Part shown: one piece after another, positions 23,450 through 31,740 of the stretch
How the letters are laid out: the number at the start of each line of letters is the position of its first letter
Numbering within the stretch: the first letter of the stretch is position 1
NCBI RefSeq assembly: GCF_030811715.1
Contig: NZ_JAUSRH010000018.1
Coordinates: 1-64,000 of the forward strand
Reading direction: 5' to 3'
Source of the DNA: Sinomonas atrocyanea
GTDB lineage: Bacteria > Actinomycetota > Actinomycetes > Actinomycetales > Micrococcaceae
Length of the DNA stretch: 64,000 nucleotides
Position numbers and translations under genes: made by a program
The notes under the pieces: generated by a model
Databases searched by the model: none
What the model was told of the DNA's origin: nothing
The model's input: the letters and a program-made list of their open reading frames with translations, nothing else

Positions 23450-25123
23450 ATGGGGGGCGTGTTCCAGCTCGTCGCCCCCGCATCGGACGGCGGAGTGCTG
23501 CTGCAGCGCCTCGACCGGACGGGCGCGCCGGCGCGCCCCGCCCGGGTGGTTCCCGCCAGCGGCTTCGCCGAGCTTGCCCGCCGGGTCGAGGCGGAGGAAC
23601 ACCCGCGGTGGGTGTGGCAGCGCACCTCAGACTGGTACCCGCGGCTCCTCGCCGCAGGCGTCGAGGTCCAGCGGTGCCACGACCTCACCCTCAGTGCCGC
23701 GATCCTCGCCCACTCGGCCTACGCGGCCGGCAGCGGCTATACGTCCGCGATCCCCGTCGGCGGGCCCCTCGATGAGCCGGAGGCTGGTCGGGGCGCGTGG
23801 CCTGTCCAGCACCAGTACGCGCTGTTCGACGCGAGACCCACCGGCGTAGGGGCCGAGGCGGCCATCGCCGAGCTCTCAGCCCAGCTTGCGACGGTCGCAG
23901 GATCAGCACGACGCCAGAGACTCGCTCTGCTGCTCGCCGCCGAGTCGGCGGGGGCGCTCGCCGCTGCCGAGATGCAGCATGCGGGGGTCCCGTGGGACGC
24001 GGCCGTCCACGATGCCCTCCTCGCCGAGCGGCTCGGTCCGCGGCCCCCGGGGACGGCGCGGCCCGCCCTCCTCGAGGCGAAGGCCGCCGAGCTCCGTGCG
24101 CTCCTCGGTTCGCCGCGCCTCAACCCGGATTCGCCGCAGGAGCTCATCCGTGCGCTCCACCGGGCCGGCATCGAGGCGAACACCACCCGTGCGTGGGAGC
24201 TGCGGACGTTCACGCACCCGGCTGTCGCCCCGCTGCTCGAGTACAAGAAGATGGCGCGCCTGCTCGCTGCCAACGGCTGGGCGTGGCTGGACACCTGGGT
24301 CTCGGACGGCCGCTTCCGCCCCGAGTATGTGGTCGGCGGGGTGGTGACCGGGCGGTGGGCCTCGCGGGGCGGGGGCGCGATGCAGATCCCGGCCGAGATC
24401 CGCTCCGCCGCCCGCGCGCTCCCCGGCCACCGCCTCATCGTTGCGGACGCCTCGCAGCTGGAGCCGCGGGTCCTCGCGGCGCTTGCCGGCGACGACGCGA
24501 TGGCCGACGCGGCGCGTGGGCGAGACCTCTACGCGGGGATCGCGGCCGCGGGCTTCGGCGGCGACCGGGCCCAGGCGAAGGTCGCCCTCCTCGGCGCCAT
24601 CTACGGCGCGACGACGGGTGAGTCGGGCCGGCTCATGCCGCAGCTCGCCCGCCTGTATCCGCGGGCCGTCGCGCTCGTCGAGCAGGCGGCCAGGGCCGGC
24701 GAGCGGGGGCTTGCGGTGACGACCCACCTGGGGCGCAGCACTCCTCCTCCGTCACCCCGCTGGCTGGCGTCGCAGCGCACCACGAGCGCGCAGGAGCAGC
24801 ACCGCGCCGATGCGATGGCCCGCGACAGGGGCCGCTTCACGCGAAACTTCGTGGTGCAGGGAACGGCCGCCGAGTGGGCCGAGTGCTGGATGGCCGACCT
24901 TCGGGGAAGGCTGCGGCGCATCAGATCGGGCGGGCACCGCGCAGAACTCGTGTACTTCCTCCACGACGAGGTGGTCATCCACGCTGAGGAGGCGGCCGCC
25001 GAGGAGTGCGCCGCGGCCGTCCAGGACGCGGCCAGGACCGCTGGGCGGCTGCTCTTCCACGACGCTCCCGTCGAGTTCCCGCTCAGCGTCGCCGTGGTCG
25101 AGTCCTACGACCGCGCGAAGTAG
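23450..25123 (+). CDS. PolA-like bifunctional 3'-5' exonuclease/DNA polymerase
   Basis: A 557-aa A-family polymerase without the 5' nuclease domain, a type common in Actinobacteria. The N-terminal about 200 residues resemble a shortened 3'-5' exonuclease domain. The polymerase has motif A DASQLEPRVLAALAGD (DYSQIELR in PolA), motif B region AKVALLGAIYGATTGESG, and motif C YFLHDEVVIHAEE with the catalytic Asp-Glu. Motif A keeps the catalytic Asp, but Tyr is Ala and Ile-Glu-Leu is Leu-Glu-Pro, so activity may be altered. ATG 23450 and GTG 23459 are both possible; AAGAAT lies 7 nt before the GTG, favouring it if leaderless. Confidence 0.85.
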   Translation: MGGVFQLVAPASDGGVLLQRLDRTGAPARPARVVPASGFAELARRVEAEEHPRWVWQRTSDWYPRLLAAGVEVQRCHDLTLSAAILAHSAYAAGSGYTSAIPVGGPLDEPEAGRGAWPVQHQYALFDARPTGVGAEAAIAELSAQLATVAGSARRQRLALLLAAESAGALAAAEMQHAGVPWDAAVHDALLAERLGPRPPGTARPALLEAKAAELRALLGSPRLNPDSPQELIRALHRAGIEANTTRAWELRTFTHPAVAPLLEYKKMARLLAANGWAWLDTWVSDGRFRPEYVVGGVVTGRWASRGGGAMQIPAEIRSAARALPGHRLIVADASQLEPRVLAALAGDDAMADAARGRDLYAGIAAAGFGGDRAQAKVALLGAIYGATTGESGRLMPQLARLYPRAVALVEQAARAGERGLAVTTHLGRSTPPPSPRWLASQRTTSAQEQHRADAMARDRGRFTRNFVVQGTAAEWAECWMADLRGRLRRIRSGGHRAELVYFLHDEVVIHAEEAAAEECAAAVQDAARTAGRLLFHDAPVEFPLSVAVVESYDRAK

Positions 25124-25144
25124 GCGCACCTGGGGCTTCTTGGG

Positions 25145-25822
25145 CTAGGGGTCGACCCGGTGCTCCCGGGTCCGGTCCCAGGGAACCGACCAGCCCAGGG
25201 CGGTGAACAGGGAATCGAGGACCATGGCGGTGAAGCCCCATACGAGGACGCCGTTGACCTGGAACCCGGGGCTCGCGAAGCGCGCACCCCGGCGGTGGAG
25301 CACGGCCATGACCCGGTTGTCCGGGTCCAGCAGGTCCCGGACGGGGGTGCGGAACACCTGCGCGGACTCCCCGTAGTCCACCACGTCCACCGGGGACGGG
25401 GAGGCCCACCATCCGACCACGGGGGTGACGAGGAAGTGGCTCACAGCCATGCCCAGCGGGGGCAGCTCGCCCAGCACCTCGACCCCGGAAGGGTCGAGGC
25501 CGGTCTCCTCTCGGGCCTCGCGGAGGGCGCAGTCCGCCAAGGTGGCGTCCTCAGGGTCCTGGCTGCCGCCCGGAAAGGCGACTTGGCCGGGGTGCGAGCC
25601 CAGGGTCGCGGCCCGCTCGAGGAGCAGGACGTCGAGGTCCGCGGGAGCGAGCGGGCGGCGCGAGACCGCTGGGACGTCATCGAGGACCCCGAAGAGGACG
25701 AGGACAGCGGCCTTCCGCGAGGGCCCGGGCAGGGTCGCCGGGTGCCAACGGCGGTCGAAGGGGTCGGTGTGGCCCGCGCGGATGGCGCGGACGAGCTCCT
25801 CGAGTTCCGCCCGCGCGCTCAC
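25145..25822 (-). CDS. Nudix hydrolase, CoA pyrophosphatase-like
   Basis: A 225-aa Nudix protein. The Nudix box runs through GGSQDPEDATLADCALREAR and continues EETGLDP, giving the G-x5-E-x7-R-E-x2-E-E-x-G pattern with all metal-binding Glu. The preceding GQVAFPGG (L-x-x-G-Q-[IV]-[AS]-F-P-G-G) is the extra motif of CoA pyrophosphatases (NUDT7/YeaB), so hydrolysis of CoA to phosphopantetheine and 3',5'-ADP is the best guess. The GTG start overlaps the nth stop as GTGA. It converges with the PolA-like gene. Confidence 0.87.
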   Translation of the reverse strand: MSARAELEELVRAIRAGHTDPFDRRWHPATLPGPSRKAAVLVLFGVLDDVPAVSRRPLAPADLDVLLLERAATLGSHPGQVAFPGGSQDPEDATLADCALREAREETGLDPSGVEVLGELPPLGMAVSHFLVTPVVGWWASPSPVDVVDYGESAQVFRTPVRDLLDPDNRVMAVLHRRGARFASPGFQVNGVLVWGFTAMVLDSLFTALGWSVPWDRTREHRVDP

Positions 25823-26697
25823 TGGCGCGGCCCCGGTGTGGCGTCCGGGCCGGCCACCGGTTCCGCCGGCGACGCGGCCAGCGTCTCCGTCCTCCGGCGG
25901 ATCGCGGCGGCGTCGGAGAAGTTGGCGACCATCTCGGCGTGGAGGTCCTCCCGGCCCGGCGCCATCTCGAACCGCAGCAGCCGGCGCGCCTTGACCGGGT
26001 CGGTCTCGCCCTCGCCGAACGAGGGGCACAGGGAGGCCACCGGGCAGGCGCCGCAGGCCGGCTTGCGTGCGAGGCACACGCGCCGGCCGTGGAACACGAC
26101 GCGGTGGGAGAGCATCGTCCAGTCCCGGGGCTCGAACAGTTCCATCACGTCCCGCTCGATCACCACGGGGTCGTCGGACGCCGTCCACCCGAACCGCTTG
26201 GCGAGCCGGGCGAAGTGGGTGTCGACGGTGATCCCGGGGACGCCGAAGGCATTGCCGAGCACCACATTGGCCGTCTTGCGGCCGACGCCGGGCAGCGTCA
26301 CCAGTTCTGCCAGCGTCCCGGGCACCTCGCCGTCGAACTCATCGACGACCTTGCGCGCCAGAGTGTGGATGCTGCGCGCCTTGGCCCTGAAGAACCCGGT
26401 GGGCCGGATGATCTCCTCGATGTCGGCGAGCTCGCCCTCCGAGAGGGCCCGGGCGTCGGGGTACCGGGCGAACAGGACGGCCGTCACCTGGTTCACCCGG
26501 ACGTCGGTCGTCTGTGCACTCAGCACGGTGGCGACCAGGAGCTCGAACGGGTTCCGGAAGTCCAGCTCGGCATGCGCATACGGGTACGCCTCGGCAAGGA
26601 CGCGGTTGATCTTCCGTGCCCGTCGCTTGAGCCCGAGGGGGGTCTCGTCGTGGCTCATCCGCCGTCGGCGGGGCCCGGCGACCGCCGCGTCGCTCAC
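25819..26697 (-). CDS. nth: endonuclease III
   Basis: DNA glycosylase/AP lyase for oxidised pyrimidines. It has the helix-hairpin-helix LVTLPGVGRKTANVVLGNAFG with the catalytic Lys, the catalytic Asp in GITVDTHFARL, and a 4Fe-4S cluster CLARKPACGACPVASLC (C-x6-C-x2-C-x5-C). The GTG at 26697 (292 aa) is chosen because it overlaps the upstream stop as GTGA; ATG 26658 would give a 279-aa protein starting MSHDETPLG, equally compatible with homology. A C-terminal tail of about 45 residues after the cluster is longer than in E. coli Nth. Confidence 0.93.
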   Translation of the reverse strand: MSDAAVAGPRRRRMSHDETPLGLKRRARKINRVLAEAYPYAHAELDFRNPFELLVATVLSAQTTDVRVNQVTAVLFARYPDARALSEGELADIEEIIRPTGFFRAKARSIHTLARKVVDEFDGEVPGTLAELVTLPGVGRKTANVVLGNAFGVPGITVDTHFARLAKRFGWTASDDPVVIERDVMELFEPRDWTMLSHRVVFHGRRVCLARKPACGACPVASLCPSFGEGETDPVKARRLLRFEMAPGREDLHAEMVANFSDAAAIRRRTETLAASPAEPVAGPDATPGPRQ

Positions 26698-28178
26698 GCG
26701 CGTTCGATCCCCGAGAGATCGCGCAGGACCCCGACGCGGCCGTCGGGGCTCTGGACAACGAACTCCTGTCCACGATCCTGGAGTGCGAGGATCCACTGCC
26801 CGGGCTCGAGGTTGAACACCGGCTGGCCAGTGGAGGCGTCCACCGCCGTGCGGGGCTGGCTGACGGCGAACCAGAAGGCCTCGTAGCGCGCGCCGTCGTC
26901 GTCGTACGGCCGGGTCGCCCCGATGTCGTCGGCGACGCTGCCCTGCCCGTCCGCGGCACCGCCGTCCGCGGCACCGTCGTCCTCGGCTCCCCCGCGGGCC
27001 GCCGTCGGGAACACGGCCGTGGCCGGGCCTGCACCGGCCGCCCCGACGATCTCGGTCGGCGCTGCGGTCCCAGCGGTTGCAGGCTCAGTGGAGGCAGGAC
27101 CGGCAGGCTCAGTGGAGGCAGGACCGGCGGCCCCAGTGGAGGCAGGACCGGCGGCCCCAGTGGAGGCGGAACCGACGGGCTCTGCCGGCTCTGCCGCGGC
27201 CGGTTCCTCGGGGGCTGCAGACGCCGCAGGCTCTGCCGCCGCGACGGGCGCCTGGGCCGCCGCGACGGGCGCCTCGGCCGCGGGCACCGCAGGTGCGGAC
27301 GCCGCAGGCTCAGACTGCGCGACGGGAGCACCATAGGCCTCGCCGTCGGCTGCTCCGGGGGTGCCGACGGCGTGCTCGGGCGCCCGGTCGTCTTCGGACA
27401 CAGGTGCGCCAGGCCCGGTTCCCGCCGCCGCCGGCCCAGCCGCCTCCGCCGGCGCGCCGCCGAACGGCGGGATGGGGCCACCGCTGCTCGGGCCGGCGCC
27501 GGGGACGGCGGCGGCCTCGCCGGGCCGCCCGGACGGCTGCGCGAAGGGGCCGCCCCACTCGTTCCCAGCCGGGCTCCCCCATTCGTTCCCCGCAGCGCCG
27601 GAGCCGGGCCCAGCGCCGGCGGGCCCCGGCCCGGGCTTCCCAGCGCCAACGAGTCCGCGCTTCGTCTTGCCGGGGCCGGCCGGGCGGGGCGCGGGGGGCA
27701 CGGCGTCGCGCGCCACGACGTGGGCGGGGACCTCCGGCCTGCCCGCGAAGTCGACCGCGAACGCGGGGATGAGCCGCGCGAGGGTCGTGGCGGCCAGCAT
27801 GGCCAGGCCGCCCAGCAGGCCCACCACGGCACCGGGCGAGAGGGTGGTGACGGTGCCGAGGAAGTAGAAGGCGGCGCTCAGGACGGAGGCGACAGAGGCG
27901 AACTGGTCCACCGAGAGGGAGCCGACACGCAGCCTGCGCGCGGGCTCGAGCCGCCGCCAGGCGAACAGGGCTGCGGTCGCCACGGGGACGAGGATGCCGA
28001 TCCCGAGGAAGTACAGGCCCGCCGCGTTCCAGAGGTTCCCGACGCCGAACAGCGGCAGGAGGGAGGCCACGAACGTGATGAGCACGCCTCCGAACAGGGT
28101 CAGGTCACGCGTGGTGAACGGTCCGAGCACGGACTCGCTGCGGCGCCCCTCGGACGGGCTCTGGCTGGGGTCAGACAT
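26694..28178 (-). CDS. repeat-rich membrane protein, unknown function
   Basis: A 494-aa protein. The first about 150 residues have four transmembrane helices (LTLFGGVLITFVASLLPLFG, LYFLGIGILVPVATAALFAW, VASVLSAAFYFLGTVTTL, VVGLLGGLAMLAATTLARLI). A long disordered Pro/Ala/Gly/Glu linker follows, including four 8-residue units of the GPASTGAA type encoded by a 24-bp tandem repeat. The last about 75 residues (FWFAVSQPRTAVDASTGQP ... FVVQSPDGRVGVLRDLSG) form a small folded, probably cytoplasmic domain. I do not recognise a family. GGAG 6 nt before the ATG serves as ribosome-binding site. The stop overlaps the nth start. Confidence 0.75.
   Translation of the reverse strand: MSDPSQSPSEGRRSESVLGPFTTRDLTLFGGVLITFVASLLPLFGVGNLWNAAGLYFLGIGILVPVATAALFAWRRLEPARRLRVGSLSVDQFASVASVLSAAFYFLGTVTTLSPGAVVGLLGGLAMLAATTLARLIPAFAVDFAGRPEVPAHVVARDAVPPAPRPAGPGKTKRGLVGAGKPGPGPAGAGPGSGAAGNEWGSPAGNEWGGPFAQPSGRPGEAAAVPGAGPSSGGPIPPFGGAPAEAAGPAAAGTGPGAPVSEDDRAPEHAVGTPGAADGEAYGAPVAQSEPAASAPAVPAAEAPVAAAQAPVAAAEPAASAAPEEPAAAEPAEPVGSASTGAAGPASTGAAGPASTEPAGPASTEPATAGTAAPTEIVGAAGAGPATAVFPTAARGGAEDDGAADGGAADGQGSVADDIGATRPYDDDGARYEAFWFAVSQPRTAVDASTGQPVFNLEPGQWILALQDRGQEFVVQSPDGRVGVLRDLSGIERA
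27081..27176. repeat. 24-bp tandem repeat, four units, inside the membrane protein gene
   Basis: Units at 27081-27104, 27105-27128, 27129-27152 and 27153-27176 share CAGTGGAGGCAGGACCGG with few changes; units 1 and 2 are nearly identical, as are 3 and 4. They encode 8-residue Ala/Pro/Ser/Thr/Gly units. Copy number is likely to vary between strains. Confidence 0.8.
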
Positions 28179-28505
28179 GAGTCACTCCTTCGGTCTTGAG
28201 TTCAGCCTAGCCATACCGCCATGGGGGCACCTAGGCGGCCGCCGGCGGCAGCGGGGTGGCCGGCGAGGGGTGGAGGACGACGGCGGGCGGCGGCCACTCG
28301 GCGTCGGGCGCCTACCGCCTGCCGCAGGTCTGCGGCCGCCCGGCGCGGGAGTGTGACGCTCGCAACGTCGCTGCGACCCCTTTGGGGCTACTGTTGACAT
28401 CAGGCAGCCGGTGTGTGCGGCCTCACATCCGACGGTGGCGTCCTGCCCCGCGGCCGGGGCGGCAGGATCGGCTGGATCATGCGAGGAACGAGCCGAAAGG
28501 ACACC
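28179..28505. promoter_or_regulatory. intergenic region with divergent promoters of the membrane protein gene and acs
   Basis: A 327-bp gap. Next to the membrane protein gene a minus-strand TAGGCT (-10) lies about 25 nt before its ATG. The middle is GC-rich without a gene. Toward acs there is a Crp-like palindrome (28412-28427), then CAGGAT at 28463-28468 as a possible -10 and an AAAGGA ribosome-binding site. Confidence 0.5.
28412..28427. promoter_or_regulatory. Crp/GlxR-like site upstream of acs
   Basis: TGTGTGCGGCCTCACA matches TGTGA-N6-TCACA at 9 of 10 informative positions. In Corynebacterium GlxR controls acetate genes; the cognate protein here may be the Crp-type regulator at 43362. 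Its centre lies about 55 bp upstream of the inferred acs transcription start. Confidence 0.55.
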
Positions 28506-30491
28506 ATGGCCCACGAAACCGTCACGGGCGACGCCTTCGAGAACCTGCTCCGGGAGAAGCGCCAGTTCGCGCCCTCCCCCGAGTTCGCGGCGGCGGCGAA
28601 CGTCCACGAAGGCATCTATGCCGAGGCGAACGCTGATCCCGAGGCCTTCTGGGCCGCGCAGGCCCGCGAGCGCCTCACCTGGTCGAAGGACTTCTCCCAG
28701 ACGCTGGACTGGTCCGACCCGCCCTTCGCGAAGTGGTTCGTCGGCGGGGAGGTCAACGCCGCCTACAACGCGCTCGACCGGCATGTCGAGAACGGCCTCG
28801 GCGACCGGGTCGCGATCCACTTCGAGGGCGAGCCGGGCGACACCGAGACGATCACGTACGCCGATCTGACCGAGCGCGTCAAGCGCGCGGCGAACGCGTT
28901 CGAGTCGCTCGGGGTCGCCAAGGGCGACCGCGTCGCCGTGTACCTGCCGATGATCCCCGAGGCCGTCGTGACGATGCTCGCGTGCGCGCGCATCGGCGCG
29001 ATCCACTCGGTCGTGTTCGGGGGCTTCTCCTCCGAGGCGCTCCGCTCCCGCATCGACGACGCGGAGGCCAAGCTCGTGGTCACCGCGGACGGGACCTACC
29101 GCCGCGGCAAGCCCAGCCCGCTCAAGCCTGCGGTGGACGAGGCCCTCGCCGAGGACGGGCACACGGTGCAGCACGTCGTCGTCGTGCGGCGCAACGGCCA
29201 GGACGTGGCCTGGACCGAGGGCCGCGACCTGGACTGGTCCGAGGTCATGGGGGCAGCCTCCGCCGAGCACACCGCCGTGGGCCACGACGCCGAGCACCCG
29301 CTGTTCATCCTCTACACGTCCGGCACCACGGGGAAGCCGAAGGGCATCCTGCACACCACGGGCGGCTACCTGACCCAGACCGCGTTCACGCACTCGGCCG
29401 TGTTCGACCTCAAGCCGGAGACGGACGTCTACTGGTGCACCGCGGACATCGGCTGGGTGACCGGCCACTCGTACGTCGCCTACGCCCCCCTCGTGAACGG
29501 CGCCACCCAGGTCATGTACGAGGGCACGCCGGACTCGCCGCACCAGGGCCGGTGGTGGGAGATCGTTCAGAAGTACAAGGTCTCGGTCCTCTACACCGCC
29601 CCCACGGCGATCCGCACCATGATGAAGTGGGGCTCGGACATCCCGGCCAAGTACGACCTCTCCTCGATCCGGGTCCTCGGCTCCGTGGGCGAGCCCATCA
29701 ACCCCGAGGCGTGGATGTGGTACCGCGAGGTGATCGGCGGCAACGGCGGCCGCAGGGAGGAGCGCGCGCCGATCGTGGACACCTGGTGGCAGACCGAGAC
29801 CGGCGCGATCATGATCGCGCCGCTGCCCGGCATCACCGCCACGAAGCCGGGCTCGGCGCAGGTTCCGCTCCCGGGCATTGCGGTGGACGTCGTGGACGAG
29901 GCTGGCCAGCCCGTGCCCGACGGCCACGGCGGCTTCCTCGTGATCCGCAAGCCCTGGCCGGCGATGCTGCGCACCATCTGGGGCGACCCGGAGCGGTTCA
30001 AGGACACCTACTGGTCCCGTTTCGAGGGCATGTACTTCGCCGGGGACGGGGCGAAGAAGGACGACGACGGCGACATCTGGCTCCTGGGCCGCGTCGACGA
30101 CGTCATGAACGTCTCGGGCCACCGCCTCTCCACGACCGAGATCGAGTCCGCGCTCGTCTCCCACCCTTGGGTCGCCGAGGCGGCGGTGGTGGGCGCCGCC
30201 GACGAGACCACCGGCCAGGCCGTGGTGGCCTTCGTGATCCTGCGCGGGGAGGCGAGCATCCCCGAGGGCGAGGACCCCGCGGCCGTTCTGCGCGCCCACG
30301 TGGGGCACGAGATCGGCCCGATCGCGAAGCCGCGGCACATCCTCGTGGTCCCGGAGCTGCCCAAGACCCGCTCGGGCAAGATCATGCGCCGCCTGCTCAA
30401 GGACGTGGCCGAGGGCCGCGACCCCGGCGACGCCACGACCCTCGCGGACCCGACGGTCATGCACAAGATCGCCCAGGACCTGCGCAAGTAG
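28506..30491 (+). CDS. acs: acetyl-CoA synthetase (AMP-forming)
   Basis: Activates acetate to acetyl-CoA with ATP through acetyl-AMP, feeding the TCA cycle. The protein (661 aa, normal length) has the AMP-binding signature [19 protein letters not shown], the [14 protein letters not shown] acetate-pocket region, and DTWWQTETG. The hinge follows in [18 protein letters not shown], and the C-terminal Lys motif is [11 protein letters not shown], whose Lys is the site of reversible acetylation in the family. The start at 28506 has AAAGGA 5 nt upstream; the 31 codons before it are not homologous. It is monocistronic, ending at a strong hairpin. The Crp-like site upstream suggests cAMP-linked carbon control. 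Confidence 0.97.
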   Translation: MAHETVTGDAFENLLREKRQFAPSPEFAAAANVHEGIYAEANADPEAFWAAQARERLTWSKDFSQTLDWSDPPFAKWFVGGEVNAAYNALDRHVENGLGDRVAIHFEGEPGDTETITYADLTERVKRAANAFESLGVAKGDRVAVYLPMIPEAVVTMLACARIGAIHSVVFGGFSSEALRSRIDDAEAKLVVTADGTYRRGKPSPLKPAVDEALAEDGHTVQHVVVVRRNGQDVAWTEGRDLDWSEVMGAASAEHTAVGHDAEHPLFILYTSGTTGKPKGILHTTGGYLTQTAFTHSAVFDLKPETDVYWCTADIGWVTGHSYVAYAPLVNGATQVMYEGTPDSPHQGRWWEIVQKYKVSVLYTAPTAIRTMMKWGSDIPAKYDLSSIRVLGSVGEPINPEAWMWYREVIGGNGGRREERAPIVDTWWQTETGAIMIAPLPGITATKPGSAQVPLPGIAVDVVDEAGQPVPDGHGGFLVIRKPWPAMLRTIWGDPERFKDTYWSRFEGMYFAGDGAKKDDDGDIWLLGRVDDVMNVSGHRLSTTEIESALVSHPWVAEAAVVGAADETTGQAVVAFVILRGEASIPEGEDPAAVLRAHVGHEIGPIAKPRHILVVPELPKTRSGKIMRRLLKDVAEGRDPGDATTLADPTVMHKIAQDLRK

Positions 30492-30523
30492 ATCCGGCCG
30501 CGGAAGGCAACCCGCGGACGACG

Positions 30524-30555
30524 ACGGCGCCCCACCGCTCGCGGTGGGGCGCCGT
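30524..30555. terminator. hairpin terminator between acs and the LacI gene
   Basis: Arms ACGGCGCCCCACCGC (30524-30538) and GCGGTGGGGCGCCGT (30541-30555) are perfectly complementary; the effective loop includes the inner bases. It serves the two convergent genes. There is no T-run, as is common in GC-rich actinobacteria. Confidence 0.75.
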
Positions 30556-30607
30556 CGCGTGTGGTGGCGTCGCCCACATCGGCGAGGCCGCGCCGTCGTC
30601 CGCGCCG

Positions 30608-31606
30608 CTAGCAGCCGCACGAGGCGCGGCGCACGAGCTCCGGGGGGAAGATGCGGCTGGTCGCGGGGCCGCCGCCCAGGAGGGATTCGACGGCTGCGGC
30701 GGCCATCTCGGCGATCGGCTGGACGAGCGTGGTCAGCGCCGGCCAGCTGTACTCCGCTTCCTCAGAGCCGTCGAACGAGACAATCGCGACGTCCTCGGGG
30801 ACCCGCACTCCCGACTCGTGGAAGGCCCTCAGGATCCCGACCGCGAGGAGGTCCGAGCTCGCGAACAGCGCCGTCGGCCGGTCGGAGGACGCCGCGAGCT
30901 CGAGGCCGAGCCGGTAGCCGGCCCCGCGGCGGAAGGGGGCCCTGATCACCGTGCCCGGGGCGAGGCCCGCGGCGCGGATTCCGTCGAGCCAGCCGGCCTC
31001 GCGCCCGTCCAGGCCGCCGCCGGTGGTGGTGCCCATGACGAGCGCGATGTCGCGGTGGCCGTGCGCCGCGAGGTGCTCGGCTGCGGCCCGCCCGCCGCCG
31101 CGCAGGTCCACTCCGACGGACGCGAACCCCGGGCTGTCGAGGCTGTGGTTGAGCAGGACCACCGGGATGTCGGCGGACTCGAGTCCGCGCAGGTCCGGCT
31201 CGAACAGCACGCTCGAGAGGAACACGCCGTCCACCCTCCGGCTCGCGAGGCTCTCGACGTGGCGGCGCTCGGCCTCGACGGAGGCATCCGAGTTGGCGAT
31301 GAGCAGCGCGTAGCCGCGCTCGGCGGCGGCAAGCTCGACAGCGTGCGCGAGCATGACGAAGAACGGGTTGGTGGTGTCCGGCACGATCATGCCGAGCATC
31401 TCGCTCGAGCCGAGCTTGAGGGCGCGCGCCGCGGCGTTGGGCCGGTACCCCAGAGCAGCGATGGCCTCCCGCACCCGGGCCTCGGTCCCGGGGGCCACCT
31501 TCTTGGGGCCGCCGTTCACCACGTAGCTGACCACCGCAGTGCTCACGCCGGCGAGCCGGGCCACGTCCGTGCGGGTGGGGGGCGGCTTCGCTGCGGGATG
31601 GCGCAT
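30608..31606 (-). CDS. LacI family transcriptional regulator
   Basis: A 332-aa repressor. The N-terminal helix-turn-helix (TRTDVARLAGVSTAVVSYVVN) and hinge helix (RPNAAARALKLG) are followed by a periplasmic-binding-protein-like sugar domain (MIVPDTTNPFFVMLAHAVE ... VPEDVAIVSFDGSEEAEY). It diverges from the alpha-galactosidase gene, so it probably represses galA and responds to a galactoside or galactose. The C-terminus ends in CGC, unusual but without known meaning. ATG 31606 is preferred: TAGCAT lies 7 nt before it and overlaps the alternative ATG at 31615 (three codons longer). Confidence 0.9.
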   Translation of the reverse strand: MRHPAAKPPPTRTDVARLAGVSTAVVSYVVNGGPKKVAPGTEARVREAIAALGYRPNAAARALKLGSSEMLGMIVPDTTNPFFVMLAHAVELAAAERGYALLIANSDASVEAERRHVESLASRRVDGVFLSSVLFEPDLRGLESADIPVVLLNHSLDSPGFASVGVDLRGGGRAAAEHLAAHGHRDIALVMGTTTGGGLDGREAGWLDGIRAAGLAPGTVIRAPFRRGAGYRLGLELAASSDRPTALFASSDLLAVGILRAFHESGVRVPEDVAIVSFDGSEEAEYSWPALTTLVQPIAEMAAAAVESLLGGGPATSRIFPPELVRRASCGC

Positions 31607-31657
31607 GGCGACCATGCTAGCCGCGCGAAGGGCCAGGCCCGCGAGGAAGGGACCCCC

Positions 31658-31700
31658 TTGGACTGCCGGGGTTACTCGTGTAGATTGCGGGCAGTCCCGC
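31658..31700 (+). promoter_or_regulatory. galA promoter with inverted repeats
   Basis: TTGGAC (31658-31663), 17 bp, TAGATT (31681-31686) is a good sigma-70 type promoter. GGACTGCC (31660-31667) and GGCAGTCC (31690-31697) are perfect inverted arms flanking it. GCGGG-CAGT-CCCGC (31687-31700) sits at the start point. Either could be the operator of the divergent LacI protein; neither is a classical LacI operator. Confidence 0.55.
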
Positions 31701-31740
31701 GTCGGATCCCGTCCACCACGTCCCACGAAAGCAGGTCCCC

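Noticed and set aside
27081-27176. CRISPR or mobile-element repeat
   Set aside because: Contiguous 24-bp units inside an open frame, no spacers and no cas genes.
31604-31616. CATGG-CGA-CCATG palindrome at the LacI start
   Set aside because: It arises from two nearby ATG codons (MVAM) and the -10 element, so symmetry is expected without being an operator.
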